From NCBI RefSeq assembly GCF_004364245.1, contig NZ_SOAV01000009.1, positions 248,001 to 312,000 on the forward strand: a stretch of DNA of 64,000 nt. Direction: 5' to 3'. This stretch comes from Streptomyces sp. BK208 (lineage in GTDB: Bacteria > Actinomycetota > Actinomycetes > Streptomycetales > Streptomycetaceae). Made by a program: the position numbers and the translations under genes. The notes below the pieces were generated by a model. The model had not been told where the DNA came from and did not search any database. It was given only the letters and a program-made list of their open reading frames with translations. Below, in pieces: positions 50,604-59,679 of this stretch. The stretch's first letter is position 1; each line of letters begins with the position of its first letter.

Positions 50604-50969
50604 ATGGCACTGTTCGGCAACGCGCACAGCATCGACCCGGCTCAGGCCCAGCAGGAGTACGCCCGTCTGCTCGGCCACGGCGAGCAGGTGCACGCCGCCT
50701 ACCTGCTGATACGCGACACCATCATGTTCACCGACCGTCGGCTGCTGCTGGTCGACAAGCAGGGCATCACCGGCAAGAAGACCGAGTACCACTCGATCCC
50801 GTACCGCAGCATCACGCACTTCGCGGTGGAGACGGCCGGCCACCTCGACCTGGACGCCGAGCTGAAGATCTGGCTGTCCGGTTCCCAGGCGCCCATCCAG
50901 AAGACCTTCACCAAGGGCGTCGACATCTACGAGGTCCAGGCGATCCTGACCCAGTTCGTGGCGCGCTAG
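50604..50969 (+). CDS. PH-domain-like small protein (YvbH/DUF1696 type)
   Basis: 121 residues, soluble. The pattern MFTDRRLLLVDKQGITGKKTEYHSIPYRSITHFAVETAG followed by LKIWLSGSQAPIQKTFTKGVDIYEVQAIL is a bacterial pleckstrin-homology fold, predicted to sense the cytoplasmic membrane face or form ring-shaped oligomers. ATG at 50604 has GGGGGGA 8 nt upstream. Flanked by terminators on both sides, hence monocistronic. Precise role unknown. Confidence 0.88.
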   Translation: MALFGNAHSIDPAQAQQEYARLLGHGEQVHAAYLLIRDTIMFTDRRLLLVDKQGITGKKTEYHSIPYRSITHFAVETAGHLDLDAELKIWLSGSQAPIQKTFTKGVDIYEVQAILTQFVAR

Positions 50970-51010
50970 CCGTTCCCCCGTGAGGCCGGGTGATCCCGGC
51001 GTGCGGCATC

Positions 51011-51049
51011 GGACGGGGTGCCGGACCCGCGGGGTCCGGCACCCCGTCC
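51011..51049. terminator. Very long perfect terminator hairpin
   Basis: Arms 51011-51028 and 51032-51049 pair over 18 bp without mismatch (GGACGGGGTGCCGGACCC arm), GCG loop. It lies between convergent genes and can serve both strands. Confidence 0.85.
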
Positions 51050-51122
51050 GCCGTTCTCCGTGCCGAAGCGGCCCGCCGCTCGTGCCACCCCCGTCGGCAC
51101 CAGCTCCCCTCCGTGTGGTCGC

Positions 51123-51401
51123 TCAGGAGACAAGGGCGGTCGGCTCCTCGTCCTCCAGGACGGCGATCTGTTCCTGGGCCCGCCTCAGGTACTCCTTGCT
51201 CCTGCGCTGGAACTCCGGTGTACGGACCTGGGCCCGGATGTGCTCTTCCACGGCCTCACGAATGACGGCGTTCGCGCTGGCATCCACCACATCGGCGTAG
51301 GCGTTCACCTTCTGCAACAGTGGTTCGGGAAATCGCACGGAGACGACGATCTGCCGCTCCTTGTCCCCTTGACGAGCTGTCTTCCGGGTGTGTTCGGTCA
51401 T
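51123..51401 (-). CDS. Ribbon-helix-helix (CopG-like) DNA-binding protein without adjacent toxin
   Basis: 92 residues. After a basic N-terminus the RHH core reads RQIVVSVRFPEPLLQKVNAYADVVDASANAVIREAVEEHIRAQ; the rest is a charged helix ending in an acidic EDEEPTALVS tail. Such proteins are usually antitoxins or plasmid copy regulators. No small toxin ORF is visible on either side. ATG at 51401 follows AGAGGG. The 411-bp upstream region is AT-rich for this genome and contains tandem 8-bp repeats, a likely autoregulatory target. Confidence 0.82.
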   Translation of the reverse strand: MTEHTRKTARQGDKERQIVVSVRFPEPLLQKVNAYADVVDASANAVIREAVEEHIRAQVRTPEFQRRSKEYLRRAQEQIAVLEDEEPTALVS

Positions 51402-51812
51402 GGAACCCTCTTTCCGACGAGGGCATGCCGCCGCCGACCAGACGGACGACGGCACGCCGGTTACTGTCGCACCCGGGCACAGAAGTGCCAGGGAACGGAA
51501 CGAACTCCGGCGGTCCACACTAGTCGTTCTGTAGTGCTGTAGTGCGGGTATCTCGTAGTTACCTCACTCTCACAGCAAGGCGTGTCGACTGAGTAACTCC
51601 CCGAAGTCCCGACTCGTCAAACGACCCGAGCGCCTTCCGGAAACGGCCCGATGACCCCTCACCGTCCCGCAACCTCAAGTCGTCCCTCGTCAGAGGCAAT
51701 CAGTGCTCTCGTAGTAATAACTTGAGAACTACTGGACGTGTCACCTCTCTGTCGTTCGTGGCGCGTGTAGTCTGACGAGCAGACCCCGGAAGCTGAGAGC
51801 CAGGAGGTACCG
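51402..51812. promoter_or_regulatory. AT-richer 411-bp regulatory region with GTAGT repeats
   Basis: No gene is seen. CTGTAGTG occurs twice in immediate tandem (51529-51544); TCTCGTAGT occurs at 51551-51559 and 51707-51715; ACTACTGG (about 51728) is an inverted partner of the second. Composition falls well below the window average. It likely carries promoters for the ribbon-helix-helix gene (leftward) and the 51813 gene (rightward). Confidence 0.5.
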
Positions 51813-52853
51813 GTGAAGTCTCACGGCGGTTCTGAGAGCGGCGGAGTACCGTCGACGCCCAGGATTTCGGCGGAGCTGGCGCGCGCCACCGCCGAAGAGG
51901 CGGTGCGGGCCATCGCCGGCGGGTCCTCCCACCTCGTCCGCGACCTCGACGTCGACCAGTCGCGCCACGTCCTACCGGAGCCGCAGTCCCCCGAGGAGAA
52001 GCTCGCCCTCCTCCACGACCCGGCCCCCCTCCGGGCCGTCCCTCCGGTCGCCGGGGTGCCCCGGGCCCGCGCGTTCTGGCGCGAGAAGACCGTGGGCGCG
52101 CTCACCGACATCTCCTCCGGCGTCCGCGGAATGCTGTGGGAGCGCACGGACCTCGACACCGACGCACTGGAGGTCATCGGTCCGCACGGCGACCCGGCCC
52201 GGCGCCTCGAGCAGGTCCGCAGGTGCATCGCGGAGGACCGGGCCTTCGTGTCGGTCGCCCTGTGCGGTTCGCTCCAGGACCTGCTGGTCACCAGCCACCC
52301 CTGGGCCGCCTCCCTGTCCGTCCTGGCCAAGGTCCCGGGTGAGCCGATCGCGGCGGCCGTCGCCACCGCCCGTCAGGCCATGGCCGCCGACTGCTCCGAC
52401 GCCTACCGGTTGCTGCTGCCCGAGGGCGACTGGAAGCTGCGCACCGAGGACGACGTCCGCCACCCTGTGGCACCCGGATACGCCATCCTGCCCAAGGAGT
52501 TCCGCGCCCTTCCCTCGCCGCTGCCCGAACAGCTCTGTGCCCACGTCCAGTTCGTCGACGACACCGCCTCGGCCATCACCGAGGCCCTGATCGGCGGTCA
52601 CATCCCGCTGGCGGTCTACCACGGCGGACACGTCCTGGAGTCGGCCGTGGTGCTCGTGGCCGCCGCACACGGCTTCTTCGTCCGACCCCTCACCGAGGGC
52701 GGCACCGTCCTCGCGCCCTGGCAGTGCACCGGGCTGCTGGCCTCCTCGCTGGCCGCAGGAACCGACATCCCCGGGTTGGTGCTGGGACGGTACGAGATCA
52801 ACGCCAAGAACCTCGCCCAGCACCTCGGCCGGGTCCCGCTTGCCGCCCGCTGA
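51813..52853 (+). CDS. Hypothetical protein, no recognised family
   Basis: 346 residues, soluble. The GTG start has an excellent AGGAGG site 6 nt upstream. The N-terminal 90 residues are Pro/Glu-rich and probably flexible. The middle and C-terminal parts look globular: FWREKTVGALTDISSGVRGMLWERTDLDTDALEVIGPHGD, LLPEGDWKLRTEDDVRHPVAPGYAILPKEFRALP and LGRYEINAKNLAQHLGRVPL. The regular mixture of strands and helices suggests an enzyme fold, but I see no diagnostic catalytic motif. Followed after 100 bp by a small membrane protein in the same direction. Confidence 0.78.
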   Translation: MKSHGGSESGGVPSTPRISAELARATAEEAVRAIAGGSSHLVRDLDVDQSRHVLPEPQSPEEKLALLHDPAPLRAVPPVAGVPRARAFWREKTVGALTDISSGVRGMLWERTDLDTDALEVIGPHGDPARRLEQVRRCIAEDRAFVSVALCGSLQDLLVTSHPWAASLSVLAKVPGEPIAAAVATARQAMAADCSDAYRLLLPEGDWKLRTEDDVRHPVAPGYAILPKEFRALPSPLPEQLCAHVQFVDDTASAITEALIGGHIPLAVYHGGHVLESAVVLVAAAHGFFVRPLTEGGTVLAPWQCTGLLASSLAAGTDIPGLVLGRYEINAKNLAQHLGRVPLAAR

Positions 52854-52953
52854 CCTCCGCCCGCCGGCGCCGCGCCGCCTCCTCGGACGTCACCGGCGGG
52901 CGGGCCGCAGCACCCCCATCCCCACCGTCCCCACCTGTGCGAAGGAACGTCGC

Positions 52954-53313
52954 ATGAACCCCACCGACGACAACGTCACCCCGCTGCCGCAACGGGTCCA
53001 GCAGCCGCACTGGGTCCGCAAGCTCGACATCCCCGTGCCGGTGCTCCCCGCACACGTCCGCCGACGGCTGCGGACGCCCGGCTTCTGGACGGCGATGACC
53101 GCCATCGCCGCCTTCACCGCCGCCTACGGCTACGGACAGCTGCCCCGTACCCGGGACGTGGTGGTGGCGTTGGTCCTCACCGGATTCGTCGTCCTCCTGG
53201 GCGCGGTCGGCATGGTGTGCCAGACCCTCAGGGACACCCGCGGCGACTCGGCCGCCCACCAGCGCCGGGACACAGACGCGGGCACCCCCGCGACCCGGCG
53301 TCCGGCGGCCTGA
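52954..53313 (+). CDS. Small two-helix membrane protein
   Basis: 119 residues. A hydrophilic N-terminus (MNPTDDNVTPLPQRVQQPHW) precedes two hydrophobic segments (FWTAMTAIAAFTAAYGYG and VVVALVLTGFVVLLGAVGMV) and a charged tail. GAAGGAA lies before the ATG. Possibly co-transcribed with the 51813 gene. Function unknown. Confidence 0.75.
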   Translation: MNPTDDNVTPLPQRVQQPHWVRKLDIPVPVLPAHVRRRLRTPGFWTAMTAIAAFTAAYGYGQLPRTRDVVVALVLTGFVVLLGAVGMVCQTLRDTRGDSAAHQRRDTDAGTPATRRPAA

Positions 53314-53335
53314 CCGCACGGGCGAAACGGGAAGA

Positions 53336-53366
53336 GCCCCGCACCGGATGATCCCCGGTGCGGGGC
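53336..53366. terminator. Bidirectional terminator between convergent genes
   Basis: GCCCCGCACCGG (53336-53347) and CCGGTGCGGGGC (53355-53366) form a perfect 12-bp stem, flanked by GAAGA and TTCTC; it serves the 52954 gene and aspS. Confidence 0.85.
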
Positions 53367-53383
53367 CCTTCTCGTACCGGCCG

Positions 53384-55147
53384 CTACTTCGGCTGCGGCT
53401 TGCGCACCGTCAGGTGCAGCTCCCTCAGCCGGGACTCGTCCAGCTCGGTCGGGGCGCCCATCATCAGGTCCTGGGCGTTGCCGTTGAGCGGGAAGGCGAT
53501 GGTCTCGCGGATGTTGGGCTCGTCGGCCAGCAGCATGACGATGCGGTCGACACCGGGGGCGATGCCGCCGTGCGGCGGGGCGCCGAAGCGGAACGCGCGC
53601 AGCATGCCGGCGAACTCGCGCTCGACCGTCGCCGCGTCGTAGCCCGCGATCTCGAAGGCCTTGAGCATGATCTCCGGCTCGTGGTTCCGGATCGCGCCGG
53701 AGGACAGCTCCACGCCGTTGCAGACGATGTCGTACTGCCAGGCCAGGATGTCCAACGGGTCCTGGTTCTGCAGGGCGTCCATGCCGCCCTGCGGCATCGA
53801 GAAGGGGTTGTGGGAGAAGTCGATCTTCCCCGTCTCCTCGTCCTTCTCGTACATCGGGAAGTCGACGATCCAGCAGAACCGGAAGACGTTCTCCTCGAAG
53901 TGCCCGGCGCGCCGGGCGGCCTCGACGCGCACCGCGCCCATGATCTTCGAGACCTCGTCGAACTCGCCCGCGCCGAAGAACACCGCGTGGCCGGCGGCCA
54001 GCGACAGTCGCTTGGTCAGCTCCGCGACGTTCTCCTCGGTGAGGAACTTCGCGATCGGGCCGGACAGCTTGCCGTCCTCGCCGACGCGGACCCAGGCCAG
54101 GCCCTTGGCGCCCTGCGAGACGGCGTAGTCGCCGAGCTGGTCGAAGAACTTGCGGGGCTGGGCGGCGACGTCCGGGACGGGCAGCGCGCGCACGTGCTTG
54201 CCGGCGAAGGCCTTGAACTCCGAGCCCTCGAAGACGTCGGTGATGTCGACCAGCTCCAGCCGGGCGCGCAGGTCCGGCTTGTCGGAGCCGTACTTCAGCA
54301 TCGCCTCGCGGAACGGGATGCGCGGGAACGGCGAGGTCACGTGGCGGCCGTTGCCGAACTCCTCGAACAGCTCCGTCATCAGCCGCTCGACCGGCTGGAA
54401 GACGTCCTCCTGCTCGACGAAGCTCATCTCGACGTCGAGCTGGTAGAACTCGCCCGGCGAGCGGTCGGCGCGGGCGTCCTCGTCACGGAAGCAGGGTGCG
54501 ATCTGGAAGTACCGGTCGAAGCCGGAGATCATCAGCAGCTGCTTGAACTGCTGCGGTGCCTGCGGCAGGGCGTAGAAGCGGCCCGCGTGCAGGCGGGAGG
54601 GGACCACGAAGTCGCGGGCGCCCTCGGGGGAGGTGGCGGTGAGGATGGGCGTCGCCATCTCGTTGAAGCCCAGGGCCACCATCTTGCTGCGGATCGAGGA
54701 GATGACCGACGTGCGCAGCATGATGTTGCGGTGCATGCGCTCGCGGCGCAGGTCCAGGAAGCGGTACTCCAGGCGCCGCTCCTCGTTGACCCCGTCCTCG
54801 GTGTTGATGGTGAAGGGCAGCGGCTGGGCGGCGCCGAGCAGCTCGACCTCGCCGACCTCGACCTCGATCTCGCCGGTGGGCAGGTCGGGGTTGATGTTCT
54901 CGGCGCCGCGGGAGACGACCTTGCCGTCGACCCGAACGGTCGATTCCTTGGTGAGCTTGTCCAGCGCCTCGTAGGCCTCGGTGCCCGGACGGGCGACGAG
55001 CTGCGTGATGCCGTAGTGATCGCGCAGATCGATGAAGAGGATGCCGCCCAGGTCGCGCCGATTGTGCAGCCAGCCACTCAGTCGGACGTCGGTGCCGACG
55101 TCAGAGGAGCGGAGCTCGCCGCAGGTGTGGGACCTGTACCGATGCAT
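53384..55147 (-). CDS. aspS: Aspartyl-tRNA synthetase
   Basis: 587 residues, bacterial-type class II synthetase. N-terminal OB-fold anticodon domain ([27 protein letters not shown]), motif 1 region ([14 protein letters not shown]), motif 2 [24 protein letters not shown], a GAD insertion domain (about residues 290-420) and motif 3 [13 protein letters not shown]. Essential cytosolic enzyme charging tRNA-Asp. GATEase is absent from the neighbourhood, so discrimination against tRNA-Asn cannot be judged. A parS site lies 42-55 bp upstream of the ATG, in the promoter region. Confidence 0.97.
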   Translation of the reverse strand: MHRYRSHTCGELRSSDVGTDVRLSGWLHNRRDLGGILFIDLRDHYGITQLVARPGTEAYEALDKLTKESTVRVDGKVVSRGAENINPDLPTGEIEVEVGEVELLGAAQPLPFTINTEDGVNEERRLEYRFLDLRRERMHRNIMLRTSVISSIRSKMVALGFNEMATPILTATSPEGARDFVVPSRLHAGRFYALPQAPQQFKQLLMISGFDRYFQIAPCFRDEDARADRSPGEFYQLDVEMSFVEQEDVFQPVERLMTELFEEFGNGRHVTSPFPRIPFREAMLKYGSDKPDLRARLELVDITDVFEGSEFKAFAGKHVRALPVPDVAAQPRKFFDQLGDYAVSQGAKGLAWVRVGEDGKLSGPIAKFLTEENVAELTKRLSLAAGHAVFFGAGEFDEVSKIMGAVRVEAARRAGHFEENVFRFCWIVDFPMYEKDEETGKIDFSHNPFSMPQGGMDALQNQDPLDILAWQYDIVCNGVELSSGAIRNHEPEIMLKAFEIAGYDAATVEREFAGMLRAFRFGAPPHGGIAPGVDRIVMLLADEPNIRETIAFPLNGNAQDLMMGAPTELDESRLRELHLTVRKPQPK

Positions 55148-55188
55148 CGTCGTTCATCCAGCCTTCGCGGGTCGGGGATGCGTTTCGC

Positions 55189-55202
55189 GTTTCACGTGAA
55201 AC
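55189..55202. other. parS centromere site (ParB-binding)
   Basis: GTTTCACGTGAAAC, a perfect 14-bp palindrome matching the bacterial parS consensus at every base. In Streptomyces many parS sites cluster around oriC, so this fixes the chromosomal neighbourhood. It lies in the 183-bp gap between aspS and the divergent phosphatase gene. Confidence 0.92.
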
Positions 55203-55330
55203 AACCCCAGCGTACCGGGCAGCCACGGCTGCCTTCCTCCGCATCGGCCCGCCCCGGACGCGCCACGGAGCCGGTCCGGGGCCGCGGCGACCGGTGGCAG
55301 CGTCCGATCACCTCTTCTTAAAGTGGGGCA

Positions 55331-57496
55331 ATGCGCACTGGTGAGCCCCTGCCCGAGGTGGAGGACGTCCTTGCCGCCCTCGCGACCGGACTGTGGCACT
55401 GGGACACCGCCACCGGCGAGGTGACGGTGGACGCGGAGACCGCCCGCCTGCTCGGTCTCCCGGCGGAACAGGCGTGCCTCACGGAGGCGCAGGTGCGGGC
55501 CCGGCTGCACCCGGTGGACTGGAACGAGATCACCGGGGTGGTCCAGCTCGCCGTCGCCGAGAACACCCTCGCCGAGGTCCGGATCCGGATCATGGACGAG
55601 CACGGCCACATCGTCCGGGTCGTCCGCAGCCGCTCCAAGCCCTCGTTCGACCCCGTGCGCAAGGCGTACGAGCTGACCGGCACCCTCCAGGAGGTCGCCG
55701 AGCCGAGGCCGGGCACCCCCGCCGGGCGCAGCGCGGTCACCGGCGAGTGGCGCCGCTCGCGGGAGGCCTTCCTGCTGGACGCGGGCCGGGCGCTGGCCGA
55801 GGCGCGGTCCACCGAGGAGGTGCTGCGGGTCGCGGCCGGGCTGTCGATGCCGGGGTTCTCCCCGGACGGCCTCGCGGTCTTCGGGGTCTCGGGCGACCGG
55901 CTCACCGTCATCGGCCACCACGGGCAGCCCCAGCGGGACATGAACCCGTTCATCGACATGCCGCTGGAGACGGACTACCCGGCTGCCGAGGTGGTGCGCA
56001 CCGGCCGGGCCGTCTACCTCTCCTCCCCCGGGCAGTACCGGCACCGGTACCCCCTCACCTGGCCCCTCGCCGAGCGCTTCGGCCGCCACTCCTGGGCCTT
56101 CCTGCCGCTGACGGTGGCGGGCCGCACCATGGGCGCCTGGATGGCGGCCTTCACGTATCCGGTCGCCTTCACGCCCGACGAGCGCTCCGTGCTCACCACG
56201 GTGGCGCGGATGCTGGCCCAGGCCCTGTCCCGGGCGGGCGCCGCCGAGACCCAGCGGGAACTGGCCGAGGGGCTGCAACGCTCCATGCTGCCCATGCTCG
56301 GCCCGCAGATCCCCGGCATGGACGTCGCCGCCCGCTACGTCCCCACCGGCGGCGGCCTCCAGGTCGGCGGCGACTGGTACGACATGATCCCGCTGCCCGG
56401 GGGCCGCATCGCCCTGGTGATCGGCGACGTCCAGGGCCACGACGTGCGAGCGGCCGGGCTGATGGGCCAGCTGCGCATCGCCCTGCGCGCCTACGCCTCC
56501 GAGGGCCACCGGCCCGACGCGGTGCTCGCCCGCGCCTCGCACTTCTTCCACAGCCTCGCCACGTCCGAGGACGACCCGGGCGACCTGCGCTTCGCGACCT
56601 GCTACTACGCCGAGGTCGACCCCGCCACCGGCACCGTGGAGAGCGCCCGCGCCGGGCACCTCGACCCGGTGGTGCGGATGGCCGACGGCACGGCGCTGAT
56701 CCTCGCCACGGCGGGCGGACTGCCGCTGGGCATCGACCCCGACTCGGACTACCCGACGACGCGGCTCGCCCTGGCGCCCGGGGACACCCTGATGCTGTGC
56801 ACGGACGGCCTGGTCGAGACCGGCGGCCACGATCTGCAGAGCGGCTGGCACCGCCTGCGCGTGATCCTGGAGGAGCACACCGGGGGTCTGGAGGAGCTGG
56901 CCGACGCGCTGGTCCAGGCCGTGCACGGTCCCTCCTCGCACCACACCACCGGGCCGCTCGCCGACCGCCGGGAGGACGACATCGCGCTGCTGCTGCTGTG
57001 CCGGCAGGGCGAGGGCTGCGGCTGCGGCGAGTCCACCGCGGCCCGGGCACCGGTCCGGCGCACGATGCTGACGATCGCCCAGGCCGAGCCGGCCCGGATC
57101 GCCACCGCCCGGCAGCACCTGCGCGACCTGCTGCACGACTGGCCCGGCGAGGAGCAGCGGGACGCGGCGGTGCTGCTGCTCTCCGAGATGCTGACGAACG
57201 TCCTGGTCCACACCGACACCGACGCCCTGCTCGTCGCCGAGGTGGTGGGGGAGCCGGGTGAGCGGCGGATCCGCGTGGAGGTCACCGACCACGGCGACGA
57301 CCTGCCGCACAAGCGCAGGCCGGGGGAGATGGCGTCCTCCGGGCGCGGGCTGATGCTGATCGAGCTGCTCGCGGACGCGTGGGGCGTCGCCCCGCGCGGC
57401 GAGGGCAAGAGCATCTGGTACGAGCTCTACGAGTCCGCCGACCCCGACGACGACTCCGGCCCCGCGGCCCGCCCGGAGGTGCCGGCGGCCTCGTAA
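55331..57496 (+). CDS. PAS-GAF-SpoIIE phosphatase with C-terminal anti-sigma-type HATPase
   Basis: 721 residues. A PAS domain (about 10-115: LWHWDTATGEVTVDAETARLLGL, RLHPVDW), GAF domain (about 140-305), PP2C/SpoIIE domain (about 320-560: VGGDWYDM, VIGDVQGHDV, GHLDPVV, LCTDGLVE, EDDIALLLL) and a HATPase_c kinase domain of the RsbW type (about 580-705: LLSEMLTNVLVHT, VEVTDHGDD, GRGLMLIELLADAWG). A CGCGES cysteine cluster sits between the last two. It joins both activities of a partner-switching sigma-factor circuit in one cytosolic protein. The 3' end overlaps the convergent transporter gene by 70 bp. Confidence 0.92.
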   Translation: MRTGEPLPEVEDVLAALATGLWHWDTATGEVTVDAETARLLGLPAEQACLTEAQVRARLHPVDWNEITGVVQLAVAENTLAEVRIRIMDEHGHIVRVVRSRSKPSFDPVRKAYELTGTLQEVAEPRPGTPAGRSAVTGEWRRSREAFLLDAGRALAEARSTEEVLRVAAGLSMPGFSPDGLAVFGVSGDRLTVIGHHGQPQRDMNPFIDMPLETDYPAAEVVRTGRAVYLSSPGQYRHRYPLTWPLAERFGRHSWAFLPLTVAGRTMGAWMAAFTYPVAFTPDERSVLTTVARMLAQALSRAGAAETQRELAEGLQRSMLPMLGPQIPGMDVAARYVPTGGGLQVGGDWYDMIPLPGGRIALVIGDVQGHDVRAAGLMGQLRIALRAYASEGHRPDAVLARASHFFHSLATSEDDPGDLRFATCYYAEVDPATGTVESARAGHLDPVVRMADGTALILATAGGLPLGIDPDSDYPTTRLALAPGDTLMLCTDGLVETGGHDLQSGWHRLRVILEEHTGGLEELADALVQAVHGPSSHHTTGPLADRREDDIALLLLCRQGEGCGCGESTAARAPVRRTMLTIAQAEPARIATARQHLRDLLHDWPGEEQRDAAVLLLSEMLTNVLVHTDTDALLVAEVVGEPGERRIRVEVTDHGDDLPHKRRPGEMASSGRGLMLIELLADAWGVAPRGEGKSIWYELYESADPDDDSGPAARPEVPAAS

Positions 57497-58512
57497 CGCC
57501 CCTGGAGTTCGTGCACGATCCCGAAGGCCGCGGCGGTCAGCGGCACGGCGAGGAGCATCCCCAGGATGCCCGCCACCGAGGCGCCCGCGGTGAGCGCCAG
57601 CAGCACGACGGCCGGGTGCATCTGGACCGTGCGGCTCTGCACCATCGGCTGGAGCACATGACCCTCCAGCACCTGCACGGCCAGCACCACGCCGAGAGCC
57701 CACAGCGCGATGACGAACCCCCGGTCGGCCAGTGCCACCAGCACCGCGACGGCGCCGGAGATGAACGCGCCGAGATAGGGGATGTAGGCGCCGACGAAGA
57801 CCAGCGCCCCGAGCCCGACCGCGCCGGGGACGCGCAGGACGAGCAGCCCGACGGTGATGCAGACCGCGTCGATGAGGGCGATCAGGGTGGTGCCCCGCAT
57901 GAAGCCCTCGACGGCCCCGAACGCCCGCCGGGCCATGGCCTCGACCGTGTCCGCGGCGCCCGGCGGGGCGAGGGCGCGCACCGTGCCGGTGGCCCGGTCG
58001 GAGTCGCGCAGGAAGAAGAAGACGAGCAGCAGGGCCAGCACGGCCATGGCCAGCATCTCGCCGACGACGCTGATGCCGGTCACCACCCCCGAGGCGGCGG
58101 TGCCGCCGAACTTGCCCAGCAGTTCACGGGCGTTGGAGGCGACGTCGTCCAGCGAGGTGCCGGCCGCACCGAAGTGCTCGGCGATGCCCTTGGCCGCGTC
58201 CCGCAGCGAGGCGACGATCTGGTCGCCGGTCTCCACGAGCGCGGAGACCACGATGTACACGGCCCCGCCGACCACGGCCAGCACGGCCGCGCAGGTCAGT
58301 CCGGCGGCCAGCGACCGCTGCACATGGGCCTTCACCAGCCGCCGGTGCAGCGGCCGGAGCAGGGCGGTGCCGAGCAGCGCGAGCAGCGCCGGCGTCACCG
58401 CGGTGCGAAGCTCCACGCAGAGCCGGATCGCGACGTAGACCACACCGCTGGCGAGCAGGACGACGGCGCACCAGGCGGCGAAGCGACGGACCGGACCGGG
58501 GAGCAGGGACAC
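57427..58512 (-). CDS. AI-2E/PerM-family membrane transporter
   Basis: 361 residues with about eight membrane segments. Family motifs: LALLLVFFFLRD, LGALVFVGAYIPYLGAFISG and LEGHVLQPMVQSRTVQMHPAVVLLALTAGASVAGILGMLLAVPLTAA. Relatives export autoinducer-2 or act as Na/H antiporters; substrate here unknown. GTG start. The extreme 3' end overlaps the convergent phosphatase gene by 70 bp. Confidence 0.92.
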   Translation of the reverse strand: MSLLPGPVRRFAAWCAVVLLASGVVYVAIRLCVELRTAVTPALLALLGTALLRPLHRRLVKAHVQRSLAAGLTCAAVLAVVGGAVYIVVSALVETGDQIVASLRDAAKGIAEHFGAAGTSLDDVASNARELLGKFGGTAASGVVTGISVVGEMLAMAVLALLLVFFFLRDSDRATGTVRALAPPGAADTVEAMARRAFGAVEGFMRGTTLIALIDAVCITVGLLVLRVPGAVGLGALVFVGAYIPYLGAFISGAVAVLVALADRGFVIALWALGVVLAVQVLEGHVLQPMVQSRTVQMHPAVVLLALTAGASVAGILGMLLAVPLTAAAFGIVHELQGRYEAAGTSGRAAGPESSSGSADS

Positions 58513-58530
58513 GCTTCCACCCGATCACGC

Positions 58531-58568
58531 ACCGGGCGGGCTGTCCTGCGTGGACGGCCCGCCCGGGT
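58531..58568. terminator. Terminator downstream of the pirin gene
   Basis: ACCGGGCGGGC-T-GTCC (58531-58546) pairs with GGAC-G-GCCCGCCCGGGT (58552-58568), one internal mismatch, between pirin and the transporter gene. Confidence 0.75.
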
Positions 58569-58577
58569 GACGCACGG

Positions 58578-59555
58578 TCAGGCGCCGGGACCCTCGGCGG
58601 ACATCCCGTGCACCGCCGGGACCGTGCCGAGCCGGCCCTTCTGGAAGTCCTCGAAGGCCTGCTGGAGTTCGTCGCGGGTGTTCATCACGAACGGCCCGTA
58701 GTGCGCCATGGGCTCACGGATGGGCCGGCCGCCGAGGAGGACGACCTCCAGGTCCGGCGTGCGGGAGTCCTGCTTCTCGTCCGCGCGGACGGTCAGCGAG
58801 CCCCCGGCGCCGAAGACGGCGGTCTGCCCGAGGTGCACCGGCCGCCGTTCGGCACCCACCGACCCGCGCCCGGCCATCACGTACGCCAGGCCGTTGAAGT
58901 CCTCCCGCCAGGGCAGGGTGACCTCGGCGCCCGGCGCCAGCGTCGCGTGGACCATCGTGATCGGCGTGTGCGTGATCCCGGGGCCCTCGTGTCCGCCCAG
59001 CTCACCGGCGATGACGCGGAGCAGGGCGCCGCCGTCGGGGGAGGTGAGCAGCTGGACGCTGCCGCTGCGGATGTCCTGGTACCTGGGGGCCATCATCTTG
59101 TCCTTGGCCGGCAGGTTCACCCACAGCTGGAGCCCGTGGAACAGCCCGCCCGACATCACCAGCTGCTCCGGCGGCGCCTCGATGTGCAGCAGGCCGGAGC
59201 CCGCCGTCATCCACTGGGTGTCGCCGTTGGTGATGGTGCCGCCGCCGCCGTTGGAGTCCTGGTGGTCGAAGATCCCGTCGACGATGTAGGTCACGGTCTC
59301 GAAGCCGCGGTGGGGGTGCCACGGGGTGCCCTTGGGCTCGCCGGGCGCGTACTCCACCTCTCCCATCTGGTCCATCATGATGAACGGGTCGAGGTGGCGG
59401 TAGTTGATCCCGGCGAACGCGCGGCGCACCGGGAAGCCCTCGCCCTCGAAACCGCTGGGCGCGGTCGTGACGGTGAGCACGGGGCGTGCGACGGCGTCGG
59501 CGGGTGCGGAGACGCGGGGCAGCGTCAACGGGTTCTCGACGGTCACGGCAGGCAT
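58578..59555 (-). CDS. Pirin-family bicupin protein
   Basis: 325 residues. Metal-binding motifs in the N-terminal cupin: YRHLDPFIMMDQMG, WHPHRGFETVTYIVDG and the following DHQDSNGG. LLHIEAPPEQ and LFHGLQLWVNLP are further conserved pirin motifs; a C-terminal pirin domain ends with FVMNTRDELQQAFEDFQKGRLG. Cytosolic Fe-containing protein; relatives have quercetinase activity or modulate pyruvate metabolism. GAGG precedes the ATG. Upstream the tandem GTTGAGC-GTTGAAC (59589-59602) may be a regulator site. Confidence 0.93.
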   Translation of the reverse strand: MPAVTVENPLTLPRVSAPADAVARPVLTVTTAPSGFEGEGFPVRRAFAGINYRHLDPFIMMDQMGEVEYAPGEPKGTPWHPHRGFETVTYIVDGIFDHQDSNGGGGTITNGDTQWMTAGSGLLHIEAPPEQLVMSGGLFHGLQLWVNLPAKDKMMAPRYQDIRSGSVQLLTSPDGGALLRVIAGELGGHEGPGITHTPITMVHATLAPGAEVTLPWREDFNGLAYVMAGRGSVGAERRPVHLGQTAVFGAGGSLTVRADEKQDSRTPDLEVVLLGGRPIREPMAHYGPFVMNTRDELQQAFEDFQKGRLGTVPAVHGMSAEGPGA

Positions 59556-59625
59556 GTCGACCTCCTCGGGCGGTGTGCGACCACTTTAGTTGAGCGTTGA
59601 ACTTCTTGCTACCCCGAACCACGAA

Positions 59626-59651
59626 AGCCCGGAGGGCATTCCCTCCGGGCT
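59626..59651 (-). terminator. Terminator of the SseB-like gene
   Basis: AGCCCGGAGGG (59626-59636) pairs perfectly with CCCTCCGGGCT (59641-59651), CATT loop, 29 bp after the SseB-like stop. Confidence 0.85.
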
Positions 59652-59679
59652 CACGGCAGGCGACGGCGACGACGACGGG

